Source: Betaproteobacteria bacterium HGW-Betaproteobacteria-16
GTDB taxonomy: Bacteria; Pseudomonadota; Gammaproteobacteria; Burkholderiales; Burkholderiaceae_C
NCBI GenBank assembly: GCA_002840835.1
Contig: PHCQ01000014.1
Coordinates: 82,704-146,703, forward strand
Direction of reading: 5' to 3'
Length of the DNA: 64,000 bases
Made by a program: the position numbers and the translations under genes
Part shown: positions 8,635 through 16,815 of the stretch, piece by piece
Position numbering within the stretch: position 1 is the stretch's first letter
How the letters are laid out: every line of letters starts with the position of its first letter
The notes under the pieces: generated by a model
Told to the model about the DNA's origin: nothing
What the model saw: the letters and a program-made list of their open reading frames with translations, nothing else
Database searches by the model: none

Positions 8635-9552
8635 TCAATAAAGTGCAGGTACGTAGATCTCGCCCGGCACCTGGTGGCGGCGGTAGCCGTCGTGGCGCAC
8701 GCGCTCAGGCAAGGTGATGGGCGGACGCTCGACTTCGCTGTACTTCATCTGCGACAGCAGGTGTGCAATGCAGTTGAGGCGCGCTTTTTTCTTGTCGTCA
8801 GCCGGCACCACCCACCAAGGTGATTCGGGAATATGGGTGCGGGCGAGCATCACTTCCTTGGCCTTGGTGTAGAGCTCCCAGCGGCGGCGCGACTCCAGAT
8901 CCATCGGGCTGAGCTTCCATTGCTTCAGCGGGTCATGAATGCGGCCCAGGAAGCGCAGTTCCTGCTCTTCGTCCGAAATGGAGAACCAGTACTTGATCAA
9001 CTGGATGCCCGACCGCGTGAGCATTTTTTCAAACTCGGGCACGTCGCGGAAGAACGCTTCGTACTGCTCATCGGTGCAGAAGCCCATCACCTTTTCCACA
9101 CCGGCGCGGTTGTACCAGCTGCGGTCAAACAAAACGATTTCGCCGCCCGCGGGCAGGTGAGGCACGTAGCGCTGGAAGTACCACTGCGTGCGTTCGCGAT
9201 CATTGGGCGCGGGCAGTGCCACCACACGGCACACCCGCGGATTCAGCCGCTGGGTGATGCGCTTGATCACGCCGCCTTTGCCGGCCGCATCGCGCCCCTC
9301 GAACACGATCACCACCTTGTGGCCGGTGGCAACGACCCAGTCCTGCAGCTTCACCAGTTCGGCCTGCAAGCGGAACAGCTCACGAAAGTAGACGCGGCGG
9401 CTCTCTTTCTGACTGGCCAGGGCCGCGGGATCCAGGCCACTGGACAACTCGTCGATGTGCCGGTCCTCGATTTCCATCTCGATTTCTTCGTCGTAGCCAT
9501 CCATCAAATCGTTGTGGATACGGCGCAGCAGTTCGTCCTGATCGTCGATCAT
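8635..9552 (-). CDS. ppk2: polyphosphate kinase 2 family protein
   Basis: The 305-residue protein matches single-domain class I PPK2 enzymes, which use polyphosphate to phosphorylate nucleoside diphosphates (or the reverse). Walker A is GRDAAGKGG at about 86-94, Walker B is LFDRSWYNRAGVE at about 142-154, and the lid-like RIHDPLKQWKLS region follows. The N-terminal 50 residues are acidic and unusual. The GDP/ADP preference cannot be told from sequence. Its transcription is convergent with the iron-type binding protein gene and divergent from the SDR. Presence next to PHB-granule genes is suggestive of storage-polymer physiology, but linkage is weak. Confidence 0.92.
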   Translation of the reverse strand: MIDDQDELLRRIHNDLMDGYDEEIEMEIEDRHIDELSSGLDPAALASQKESRRVYFRELFRLQAELVKLQDWVVATGHKVVIVFEGRDAAGKGGVIKRITQRLNPRVCRVVALPAPNDRERTQWYFQRYVPHLPAGGEIVLFDRSWYNRAGVEKVMGFCTDEQYEAFFRDVPEFEKMLTRSGIQLIKYWFSISDEEQELRFLGRIHDPLKQWKLSPMDLESRRRWELYTKAKEVMLARTHIPESPWWVVPADDKKKARLNCIAHLLSQMKYSEVERPPITLPERVRHDGYRRHQVPGEIYVPALY

Positions 9553-9671
9553 GAAAACACTCCATTCCGGAAGCGGAAAATCGCCTCAGGCTACGCGACA
9601 CACGTGACAGATTCATGAAAATCACATGCCACGGCGGTGACAGACGAACCCGGATCGGCCCTGGTTCATAA

Positions 9672-9693
9672 TTGACGTTTACGTTAACGTCAA
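9672..9693 (+). promoter_or_regulatory. palindromic operator before the SDR gene (LiuR-like)
   Basis: TTGACGT (9672-9678) and ACGTCAA (9687-9693) are inverted arms around TTACGTTA, so two overlapping TTGACGT..ACGT half-site pairs can be drawn. The site is 20 bases before the SDR start codon. The same motif appears before etfB at 33158-33175. It resembles operators of MerR-type LiuR regulators of fatty acid and branched-chain catabolism. Confidence 0.55.
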
Positions 9694-9713
9694 ACCCACC
9701 TGAGGAGCAACCC

Positions 9714-10472
9714 ATGGAAATTCAAGGCAAGGTATTCATCGTCACCGGCGGCGCGTCTGGTCTGGGCGAAGGCACGGCCCGCATGCTGGCTGCCAACGGC
9801 GGCAAGGTGGTGATTGCCGACATGCAGGAAGAAAAAGGCCAGGCCGTTGCGAAAGACATCGGCGGCGTTTTCGTCAAGTGCGATGTCAGCAACGAGGCAG
9901 ATGGGCAGGCGGTGGTGGCACAGGCCACTTCGATGGGCAAACTCATGGGCCTGATCAACTGCGCAGGCATTGCGCCCGCTGAAAAGACCGTGGGCAAAAA
10001 CGGACCGCACAGTCTCGCGGTGTATTCCAAGACCATCATGGTCAACCTGGTGGGCAGCTTCAACATGATCCGCCTGGCGGCAGACGCCATGTGCAAGAAC
10101 GAGCCCGAGGCCACTGGCGAACGCGGCGTGATGATCAGCACCGCCAGCGTCGCCGCCTACGACGGCCAGATCGGTCAGGCTGCCTATGCGGCATCCAAGG
10201 GCGGCGTGGTGGGCATGACGCTGCCGATCGCACGTGATCTGGCGCGCAACGGCATCCGCAACATGACCATTGCGCCCGGCATCTTCGGCACACCCATGCT
10301 GTTCGGCATGCCGCAGGAAGTGCAGGATGCACTGGCAGCCAGCGTGCCCTTCCCCAGTCGCCTGGGCACGCCGGCCGACTACGCCAAGCTGGCAAAGCAC
10401 ATCATCGAGAACGACATGCTCAACGGCGAGGTGATCCGGCTGGATGGAGCGATCCGTCTCGCGCCTCGCTGA
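9714..10472 (+). CDS. 3-hydroxyacyl-CoA dehydrogenase-type SDR
   Basis: The 252-residue short-chain dehydrogenase has the NAD motif [16 protein letters not shown] near residue 12, a Ser in [10 protein letters not shown], and the catalytic pair in YAASKGG near 158. The C-terminal segment ([19 protein letters not shown]) is typical of HSD17B10-like 3-hydroxy-2-methylbutyryl-CoA or 3-hydroxyacyl-CoA dehydrogenases of beta-oxidation. The ATG at 9714 is preceded by TGAGGAG. A TTGACGT/ACGTCAA palindrome sits just upstream, which suggests control by a fatty-acid or branched-chain regulator. It is a monocistronic unit ending at a bidirectional terminator. Confidence 0.9.
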   Translation: MEIQGKVFIVTGGASGLGEGTARMLAANGGKVVIADMQEEKGQAVAKDIGGVFVKCDVSNEADGQAVVAQATSMGKLMGLINCAGIAPAEKTVGKNGPHSLAVYSKTIMVNLVGSFNMIRLAADAMCKNEPEATGERGVMISTASVAAYDGQIGQAAYAASKGGVVGMTLPIARDLARNGIRNMTIAPGIFGTPMLFGMPQEVQDALAASVPFPSRLGTPADYAKLAKHIIENDMLNGEVIRLDGAIRLAPR

Positions 10473-10513
10473 AAGCTGCCCTGACTGGCTCGCTGCTGCC
10501 TGCAGCACCAGGA

Positions 10514-10541
10514 AAAAAGCCGGCCCATGAGCCGGCTTTTT
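10514..10541. terminator. bidirectional terminator between the SDR and TRAP dctP genes
   Basis: AAAAAGCCGGC (10514-10524) pairs with GCCGGCTTTTT (10531-10541) around CCATGA. T tracts on both strands serve the two convergent genes. Confidence 0.88.
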
Positions 10542-10570
10542 CATGAGTGCGCCTCGTCAGCGCAACAGGC

Positions 10571-11587
10571 TCACTTGGCCGTGCGCGCCTGCGCCACCGC
10601 GTCCTGCACATCTTTCCACAGCGACTCACCCACGTTGGCAGCGATCGAGGTGTTGATCGCGCTCAACTTGTCGCGCATCCGGCCTGCCTCGGCAGACGAA
10701 AGCTCATTGACCTCCATGCCCTTTGCGCGCAGATCGGCCAGCGCCTTGTCGGCTTCAGCCCGCGTGTCCTTGCGCTCGAAATCGCGGCTCTTCTTCGCGG
10801 CATCGAGCAGCACCTTCTGCTCGTCCTTGCTCAGACCGTCCCAGTACTTCTTGCTGACCAGCACGATCCAGGGGCTGTAGACGTGGTTGGTCACGGTCAG
10901 GTACTTCTGCACTTCGTAGAACTTGCTGGACAGAATGGTGTTGTACGGGTTCTCCTGGCCGTCCACTGTCTTGGTCTCAAGGGCGGTGAACAGTTCGGAA
11001 AACGGCAGCGGCACGGCGTTGGCGCCCAGGGTCTTGAAGCTGTCGATGAAGACGTTGTTCTGCATGACGCGCAGCTTGATGCCGTCCATGTCTTCGAGCT
11101 TGGTGACCGCGCGCTTGTTGTTGGTGAGGTTGCGGAAACCGTTTTCCCAGTACACCAGGCCCACAAGCCCTTTCTCCTGCAGCTTGTCCATCACCTTCTG
11201 GCCCACCGGGCCGTCAAGCACCGCGTCGGCTTCCTTGCCGTTGTTGAACAGGAACGGCGTGTCCCAGATGGCCATTTCCTTGGTGATGCCCACCAAGGTG
11301 GCGGTGGAGCCCACCATCATTTCCTGCGCGCCACCAATCAGGGCCTGCTGCATCTGCACGTCAGACCCCAGCGCTGCGGCACCGATGGCGCGAATCTTCA
11401 TCTTCCCACCGGAGGCCTTTGCCACCTCATCGGCGAACACCTTGGCGGCGCGCCCCTGGTTGCTGATTTCGTTCAGACCATAACCAAACCGGATGATGCG
11501 GTTCTTGATGTCCTGTGCCTGGGCCAGGCCGGTGCCCAGCGTGGCCAGCGCCACGGCGGCGGCGATGGTGAGTTGACGGATCTTCAT
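10571..11587 (-). CDS. TRAP transporter periplasmic binding protein (DctP type)
   Basis: The 338-residue protein has a Sec signal peptide (about 1-24, AQA cleavage) and a DctP-family body. The conserved LRVMQNNVFIDSFKTLGANAVPLPFSELFTALETKTVDGQENP segment contains the Arg-containing motif used to bind carboxylates. It should capture an organic or sugar acid in the periplasm and deliver it to the DctQM membrane part. It is the last gene of the unit gntK-dctQ-dctM-dctP, 59 bases after dctM. The operon context favours gluconate or a related sugar acid as ligand, which is inference. Confidence 0.92.
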   Translation of the reverse strand: MKIRQLTIAAAVALATLGTGLAQAQDIKNRIIRFGYGLNEISNQGRAAKVFADEVAKASGGKMKIRAIGAAALGSDVQMQQALIGGAQEMMVGSTATLVGITKEMAIWDTPFLFNNGKEADAVLDGPVGQKVMDKLQEKGLVGLVYWENGFRNLTNNKRAVTKLEDMDGIKLRVMQNNVFIDSFKTLGANAVPLPFSELFTALETKTVDGQENPYNTILSSKFYEVQKYLTVTNHVYSPWIVLVSKKYWDGLSKDEQKVLLDAAKKSRDFERKDTRAEADKALADLRAKGMEVNELSSAEAGRMRDKLSAINTSIAANVGESLWKDVQDAVAQARTAK

Positions 11588-11646
11588 GGTTTATCTCCTT
11601 GGGGTGGAATCGGCGTGTGCCGCGAGGGAACGAGAAATGCTGTGCT

Positions 11647-12924
11647 TCAGAACATCAGCTTGAGAGGCCACAGAACGATGGCGGGGAACAGAATCAGCAG
11701 GACCAGCATGGCGAAATACACCATCAGAAACGGGGTCACGCCCTTGATCACGGGCTCCATGCGCAGACCGCCCACACCGGCGACCACGTTGAGCACCGTG
11801 CCCACCGGCGGCGTGAGCAGGCCCAGGCAGCCCACAAAGATGAAGACAAAGCCGAAGTACACCGGGTCGATGCCTGCCTTGGCGGCCAGCGGCGCGAGCA
11901 CCGGGGCCAGGATCAGGATGGTCGGGGTGAGGTCCATGACCATGCCCACGGCGAGCAGGAACAGACAGACCACGGCCATGAACAGCATGGGGCTCTGCAA
12001 CAGCGGGCCCATGCTCTGCGCCAGTTGGCTGGGCAGGTCGGCCAGGGTGATCATGTAACTGGCGGCCGTGGCAGCCCCGCAGAGGAACATCACGATACCG
12101 GTGGTGCGGGAGGCATCGACCAGCACGCGGTACAAGCCAGACAGATCCAGCTCGCGGTAGATCAGCGTGGCCACCAGGAGTGCATACATGGCCGCCACCA
12201 CCGCCGCTTCGGTCGGCGTGAAGAAGCCGAAGCGCAGGCCTCCGATGATGATCACGGGCATCATCAGCGCCCAGGCACTGCCACTCAGCACCTTGCGGCG
12301 CTCGACCCAGGTGGTCTTCTCTGCCACCGGCAGGTCCTTGCCGCGCGCAATGCCGCGCCAGACCAGCACCAGACCGACGGCCATGATGATTCCAGGCACG
12401 ATGCCGGCCAGAAACAGCTTGCTGATCGACGTGTTGGTGGTCACGCCATAGATCACCATGGGCATCGACGGCGGCACGATGGGCGCGATGATGCCGCCCG
12501 AAGCGATGAGTCCCGCGCTGGACCCGGCCGGATAGTTCTGCTTGCGCATCATCGGCAGCAGCAGGGTGGCCAGGGCGGCGGTGTCGGCAATCGCCGAGCC
12601 GCTCATCGATGCCAGCATCAATGATGCGCCAATGGCCACATAGCCCAGCCCACCGGGAATGTGCCCCACCAGCGAGCGCGCCAGGTCAATGATGCGGCGG
12701 CTGAGGCCGCCCGCGTTCATGAGTTCACCCGCCAGGATGAAGAACGGCACTGCAAGCAGAGGGAAGCTGTCGAACCCGGCCTGCACGTTCTGCGCCAGCA
12801 ACTGGGCATCAAAAAAGTCCAGATGAACCATGAGCGCCAGCGCGGTCAACATGAGTGCGAAGGCGATGGGCACACCCACGGTCATGGTGGCGAACAACAC
12901 CAGGAGGAAGATGGCAATCGTCAT
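11647..12924 (-). CDS. TRAP transporter large permease (DctM type)
   Basis: The 425-residue inner-membrane protein has about twelve hydrophobic helices and the DctM hallmarks SGSAIADTAALATLLLPMM and ASGGIIAPIVPPSMPMVIYGV. It carries Na+-coupled substrate movement together with the small subunit DctQ. The gene starts 4 bases inside the dctQ 3' end, which shows translational coupling. Its neighbours are gntK and a LacI-type regulator. Confidence 0.94.
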   Translation of the reverse strand: MTIAIFLLVLFATMTVGVPIAFALMLTALALMVHLDFFDAQLLAQNVQAGFDSFPLLAVPFFILAGELMNAGGLSRRIIDLARSLVGHIPGGLGYVAIGASLMLASMSGSAIADTAALATLLLPMMRKQNYPAGSSAGLIASGGIIAPIVPPSMPMVIYGVTTNTSISKLFLAGIVPGIIMAVGLVLVWRGIARGKDLPVAEKTTWVERRKVLSGSAWALMMPVIIIGGLRFGFFTPTEAAVVAAMYALLVATLIYRELDLSGLYRVLVDASRTTGIVMFLCGAATAASYMITLADLPSQLAQSMGPLLQSPMLFMAVVCLFLLAVGMVMDLTPTILILAPVLAPLAAKAGIDPVYFGFVFIFVGCLGLLTPPVGTVLNVVAGVGGLRMEPVIKGVTPFLMVYFAMLVLLILFPAIVLWPLKLMF

Positions 12925-13424
12925 GACTGCACCCTCCCCGGCTCATCTGCGTGGTCGCCCGGGCCATCACCCCGCAAGTCCTGCCAGCTCTGCATCAGCA
13001 GCAGCACGGCCATGCAGGCACCCATGACCAGCGTACCGGCAGCGCCCAGTGCCAGCGGGTAGTTCATCACCGGGCTGCGACTGTCCATGCCCACCAGCAC
13101 CTGTTCCCAGGAGCCCCGGATGAGATACCACAACGCCAGTGCGATCAGCCCGCGTGACAGCCAGCGCAGCACCGCCGCCGTCGTGCCGGTCATGCGCGCC
13201 GTGACCAGATCGAAGCCCAGGTGCTTGCTTTCACCGAACGCCAGAGTGGCCGACAGGCACACCAGCCAGACGAACAGCAAACGCGACAGCTCCTCCGACA
13301 CCACCCAGCCTGTGCCCCAGAAATAGCGCAGCAGCACGTTGCCGAACACGGCCAGGACCATGCCAGTCATGCACATCGCCATCAGCGCCTCCACCAGATG
13401 GCGCAAAGCCTTGGCCAGATTCAT
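12921..13424 (-). CDS. TRAP transporter small permease (DctQ type)
   Basis: The 167-residue protein has four predicted membrane helices and the DctQ-like segment VSEELSRLLFVWLVCLSATLAF near residues 41-62. It joins DctM to form the membrane complex. It overlaps dctM by 4 bases and follows gntK after about 21 bases, so it is in the same transcript. The C-terminal tail is longer and more polar than usual. Confidence 0.9.
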   Translation of the reverse strand: MNLAKALRHLVEALMAMCMTGMVLAVFGNVLLRYFWGTGWVVSEELSRLLFVWLVCLSATLAFGESKHLGFDLVTARMTGTTAAVLRWLSRGLIALALWYLIRGSWEQVLVGMDSRSPVMNYPLALGAAGTLVMGACMAVLLLMQSWQDLRGDGPGDHADEPGRVQS

Positions 13425-13445
13425 GGCAATACCTCCAGATTCATG

Positions 13446-13976
13446 TCAACACGCCAGAGGACCCGCTGCCTCGCCCGCCTTCACCCACTGCACCACGTCG
13501 GCTTCCAGTGATTCGAGCGACGCGGTGGCGTCCAGGCTGAGTACGCCGGGTTCGTTGCCGGGGTCCTCCAGCGCTTCGAACTGGCTGGCCACCAGGCTCA
13601 CAGGAAACAGATGGGCGGGTCTCGCAGCCACGCGTTCGCGGGCCTGGGCGGGTGTCAGAGCCAGAAAGACGAATCGAAGTCCGGGCACCGCCTGCCTCAA
13701 ATGATCACGGTAGCGCTGTCTGAGCGCTGAACACGTCAGCACACAGCCGACCGACAGGCGCAGTTGAAGCTCTTTGGCCAGCGCGTCCAGCCACGAATGG
13801 CGGTCGGCATCGGTCAAGGGCACACCGCTGCGCATCTTCTCCACACTCTGCGCAGAGTGGAAATCATCGCCTTCCAGCAAGGGAATGCCGAGCGCCTGGG
13901 CGCATCGTGACCCGAGGCTGGACTTGCCGCAACCGGCGACGCCCATGATCACCAAAAAGGCCTTTTCGGATGACAT
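13446..13976 (-). CDS. gntK: gluconokinase
   Basis: The 176-residue P-loop kinase has GVAGCGKSS near residue 11, the substrate segment LLEGDDFHSAQSVEKMRSGVPLTDADR and CSALRQRYRDHLR. All are typical of GntK/IdnK gluconokinases, which make 6-phosphogluconate from gluconate for the Entner-Doudoroff or pentose phosphate routes. ATGs at 13976 and 13982 are both possible starts; I took the shorter. A LacI-type palindrome ends only 4-10 bases upstream, so repression there would block this operon directly. It heads the gntK-dctQMP unit. Confidence 0.9.
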   Translation of the reverse strand: MSSEKAFLVIMGVAGCGKSSLGSRCAQALGIPLLEGDDFHSAQSVEKMRSGVPLTDADRHSWLDALAKELQLRLSVGCVLTCSALRQRYRDHLRQAVPGLRFVFLALTPAQARERVAARPAHLFPVSLVASQFEALEDPGNEPGVLSLDATASLESLEADVVQWVKAGEAAGPLAC

Positions 13977-13985
13977 TGTCATTAT

Positions 13986-13998
13986 GGTAGCGCTATCC
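13986..13998. promoter_or_regulatory. LacI-type operator, gntK side
   Basis: GGTAGCGCTATCC has a near-perfect palindrome with central GCGC. It lies directly before gntK and matches the second site at 14089-14102. Confidence 0.75.
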
Positions 13999-14088
13999 CA
14001 ACAGGGGAAAAAATCAGGATCCGGATAGGGCAACGCGTGCCCGTGTCGATGGATCCTGTGGAGAATCAGAAGACTTGTGAGCCTTCAT

Positions 14089-14102
14089 GGATAGCGCTAT
14101 CC
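14089..14102. promoter_or_regulatory. LacI-type operator, regulator side
   Basis: GGATAGCGCTATCC is a perfect 14-base palindrome, 38 bases before the regulator start codon. With the 13986 copy it would allow looping across the divergent promoters, about 103 bases centre to centre. Confidence 0.78.
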
Positions 14103-14139
14103 TACGCAAAATGCCTGGCACCCTCATCAGGGAAAACCC

Positions 14140-15165
14140 TTGACAACACCCGAACGCAGACGCCGCCCCAGTGGTCGCGTCACCCTCTCAGACGTGGCCA
14201 AAGCTGCCGCGGTCAGCCCCATCACCGCATCACGCGCACTGCGGGGCGAGCGCGGCGTGGCAGCAGGCCTCGTGGAACGGGTCAAGTTGGCGGCGAAGAA
14301 TCTCGGATACGTGCCCGACCCCGCAGCGCGCGCCCTGGCTTCTCAACGGAGCGCGCAAGTGCCTGTGCTGGTGCCACTGCTGTCCAATGCACTGTTCGTG
14401 GACGTACTGGAGGCCGTGCACCGGACGCTTCAGCCGCACGGGTTCCAGACCCTGATCGGGGTCACGCACTACGACCCGGATCAGGAAGAGCAGTTGCTGA
14501 GCACGTACCTCGCCCACCGCCCCGCCGGGCTGCTGCTGACCGGCTTCGACCGCACCGAGGCCGCCAGACAGCTGGTTGCAAAAAGCGGTGTGCCCTGTGT
14601 GCACCTGATGGAGCTGACACAGGCCAGCGGCGTTTACTGCGTGGGATTCTCACAGCATGACGCGGGACACGACCTGACCGAACACCTGGTGGCGCGCGGA
14701 CGAAAACGCATCGCTTTTGTGGCCGCCCAGCTCGACCCGCGCACCATGCAGCGCGCCGAGGGCTACCGTGCCTGCCTGCGCGAGCATGGGCTCTACGACC
14801 CGCGGCTGGAGCTGCTCAGCCCGCAGCCTTCGTCCATGCGGCTGGGCGGTGAGTTGTTTGAAGACCTGCTGCGCACCCGACCCGACGTGGACGCCGTGTT
14901 TTTCTGCAACGACGACCTGGCGCAAGGTGGGTTGCTCACGGCACTTCGCCTGCGCATCGATGTCCCGGGGCAGATCGCGATCGCGGGCTTCAACGACCTC
15001 TCCGGCAGCGACCTGATGGTGCCGCCGCTGACCACCGTTCGCACACCCCGCAGCGCGATCGGCGTGGCCAGCGCCCAAATGCTGCTGACTCTGATGCGCG
15101 GCGAATCACCGGCGCACAACTCGACCGATCTCGGCTTCGAACTCATGGTGCGCGCCAGCACTTGA
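14140..15165 (+). CDS. LacI-family transcriptional regulator (GntR-like)
   Basis: The 341-residue protein has an N-terminal LacI helix-turn-helix (TLSDVAKAAAVSPITASRAL, about 15-34), the hinge helix PAARALAS and a periplasmic-binding-like sensor domain. The start is the TTG at 14140, preceded by AGGGA; an upstream ATG is in another frame. It is divergent from gntK with two matching operators between the genes, so it most likely represses gntK-dctQMP and itself, with a sugar acid such as gluconate or 6-phosphogluconate as inducer. The polyol operon starts 190 bases downstream. Confidence 0.9.
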   Translation: MTTPERRRRPSGRVTLSDVAKAAAVSPITASRALRGERGVAAGLVERVKLAAKNLGYVPDPAARALASQRSAQVPVLVPLLSNALFVDVLEAVHRTLQPHGFQTLIGVTHYDPDQEEQLLSTYLAHRPAGLLLTGFDRTEAARQLVAKSGVPCVHLMELTQASGVYCVGFSQHDAGHDLTEHLVARGRKRIAFVAAQLDPRTMQRAEGYRACLREHGLYDPRLELLSPQPSSMRLGGELFEDLLRTRPDVDAVFFCNDDLAQGGLLTALRLRIDVPGQIAIAGFNDLSGSDLMVPPLTTVRTPRSAIGVASAQMLLTLMRGESPAHNSTDLGFELMVRAST

Positions 15166-15192
15166 CCTCACTGCAGCGACGCATTCTGAAAC

Positions 15193-15267
15193 TTTGCGCC
15201 ACAAACTAGGGTAATTCCCAGCCATCAAATGCAAGAGAGTACAAGCTTGGCTCCTTTGCGTACAAAC
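15193..15267 (+). promoter_or_regulatory. candidate AraC-type activator sites before the polyol operon
   Basis: TTTGCGCCACAAAC (15193-15206) and TTTGCGTACAAAC (15255-15267) are near-copies starting 62 bases apart, close to six helical turns. GTACAA is also repeated at 15239-15244 and 15260-15265, 21 bases apart. Direct repeats at helical spacing suit an AraC-type regulator such as the one encoded at the end of this operon. Confidence 0.42.
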
Positions 15268-15353
15268 CGCGCCTGACTGCAAGCCGAGAATTCTTCCACG
15301 GTTCACCGAAAACCGTTGACCAGAAATCCCGCCCATTCTTCCAGGAGACAACT

Positions 15354-16661
15354 GTGAAATTCCGCCTTGCTTCTGTCCTGAGCGCCGCGTTGCTGAGCGC
15401 CGGCCTGGCACACGCCAACACCGAACTCGTGATCGCGACCGTGAACAACGGCCACATGATCGAGATGCAGAAGCTCAGCAAGAGCTTCGAGGCCGCCAAC
15501 CCCGACATCAAACTGAAGTGGGTCACGCTGGAAGAAGGCGTTCTGCGCCAACGCGTCACCACCGACATCGCCACCAAGGGCGGTCAGTTCGACATCATGA
15601 CCATCGGCATGTACGAAGCACCGATCTGGGGCAAGCGCGGCTGGCTGCAGGAACTCAAGACCGATGCCGCCTACGACGTGGACGACCTGCTGCCCGCCGT
15701 GCGCGGTGGCCTGACGGTCGGCGGCAAGCTCTACGCAGCCCCGTTCTACGGCGAGTCTTCGATGCTGATGTACCGCAAGGACCTGGCCGACAAGGCCGGT
15801 GTGAAGGTGGCCGAACGCCCGACCTGGACCGAAGTGAAGGACCTGGCAGCGAAGATCCATGATCCCAAGAACGGTGTGTACGGCATCTGCCTGCGCGGCA
15901 AACCGGGCTGGGGCGACAACATGGCCTTCCTGACCACCCTCGTCAACACCCATGGCGGCCAGTGGTTCGATATGGAATGGAAGCCGCAACTGGAATCCAA
16001 GCCCTGGAAAGACGCGATCAACTTCTATGTGGACCTGCTGAAGAACTACGGCCCACCCGGCTCCGCGGCCAACAGCTTCAACGAAATCCTGGCGCTGACC
16101 AACTCGGGCAAATGCGGCATGTGGATCGACGCCACCATCGCTGCTTCGTTCGTCAGCGACCCCAAGCAGTCCAAGGTGGCAGAACACATGGCCTTCGCCC
16201 AGGCCCCCACAGCCGTCACGCCCAAGGGGGCCAACTGGTTGTGGTCCTGGAACCTCGCCATTCCCGCAGGTTCGAAAAAGGTCGATGCCGCCCAGAAGTT
16301 CGTGACCTGGGCGACCAGCAAGGACTACATCCAGCTCGTCGCCAAGACCAACGGCTGGGCCAACGTGCCCACCGGCACCCGCGCCAGCACGTATGCGTCG
16401 CCTGAGTTCCAGAAGGCCGCGCGCTTTGCGGCAGCCGAGAAGATGGCCATCGACAGCGCCAACCCGACCGACTCCACCCTGCCCAAGAGCCCTTACGTGG
16501 GCGTGCAGTTCGCGGCCATTCCGGAGTTCCAGGCCATTGGCATCGCGGTGGGGCAGCAGATGAGCGCTGCACTCGCTGGCAAGACCACGGTTGACGCCGC
16601 GCTGAAGGCCAGCCAGGTGGCGGCCGAGCGTGAGATGAAGAAAGCCGGCTATTACAAGTAA
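15354..16661 (+). CDS. polyol ABC transporter periplasmic binding protein (SmoE/MtlE type)
   Basis: The 435-residue solute-binding protein has a signal peptide (about 1-21) and the family 1 extracellular binding fold. The stretch QFDIMTIGMYEAPIWGKRGW is characteristic of sorbitol/mannitol-binding proteins (SmoE/MtlE). The start is the GTG at 15354, preceded by AGGAGA. It is the first gene of a transporter operon with two permeases, an ATPase and two polyol dehydrogenases. That context supports sorbitol, mannitol or arabinitol as ligand. A hairpin-rich repeat follows, which may keep expression of this gene higher than that of the permeases. Confidence 0.92.
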   Translation: MKFRLASVLSAALLSAGLAHANTELVIATVNNGHMIEMQKLSKSFEAANPDIKLKWVTLEEGVLRQRVTTDIATKGGQFDIMTIGMYEAPIWGKRGWLQELKTDAAYDVDDLLPAVRGGLTVGGKLYAAPFYGESSMLMYRKDLADKAGVKVAERPTWTEVKDLAAKIHDPKNGVYGICLRGKPGWGDNMAFLTTLVNTHGGQWFDMEWKPQLESKPWKDAINFYVDLLKNYGPPGSAANSFNEILALTNSGKCGMWIDATIAASFVSDPKQSKVAEHMAFAQAPTAVTPKGANWLWSWNLAIPAGSKKVDAAQKFVTWATSKDYIQLVAKTNGWANVPTGTRASTYASPEFQKAARFAAAEKMAIDSANPTDSTLPKSPYVGVQFAAIPEFQAIGIAVGQQMSAALAGKTTVDAALKASQVAAEREMKKAGYYK

Positions 16662-16689
16662 GCATTGAGCCGTGAGAAGGCCGCTCGCT

Positions 16690-16776
16690 CCCTGTCCCGT
16701 GCGCGGGACAGGGTTGGGGTGAGGGTCTTCGCGCTGCCAGCCCTCACCCTCCGCCCTCTCCCGCACGCGGGAGAGG
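16690..16776 (+). repeat. triple-hairpin intergenic repeat inside the polyol operon
   Basis: There are three stems: 16690-16699 with 16704-16713 (CCCTGTCCCG arm), 16718-16725 with 16741-16748 (GGTGAGGG arm) and 16755-16764 with 16767-16776 (CCTCTCCCGC arm). There is no T tract, so this is not a classical terminator. The arms resemble common intergenic REP-type elements. The position between the binding-protein and permease genes could stabilise the upstream mRNA. Confidence 0.7.
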
Positions 16777-16815
16777 CAGTTTGAATCCCCTGCCTTCGAT
16801 GCACCAGGGTCTCCC

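Noticed and set aside
16690..16776. Rho-independent terminator in the polyol operon
   Set aside because: Stems are strong but there is no T tract, so I called it a repeat element.
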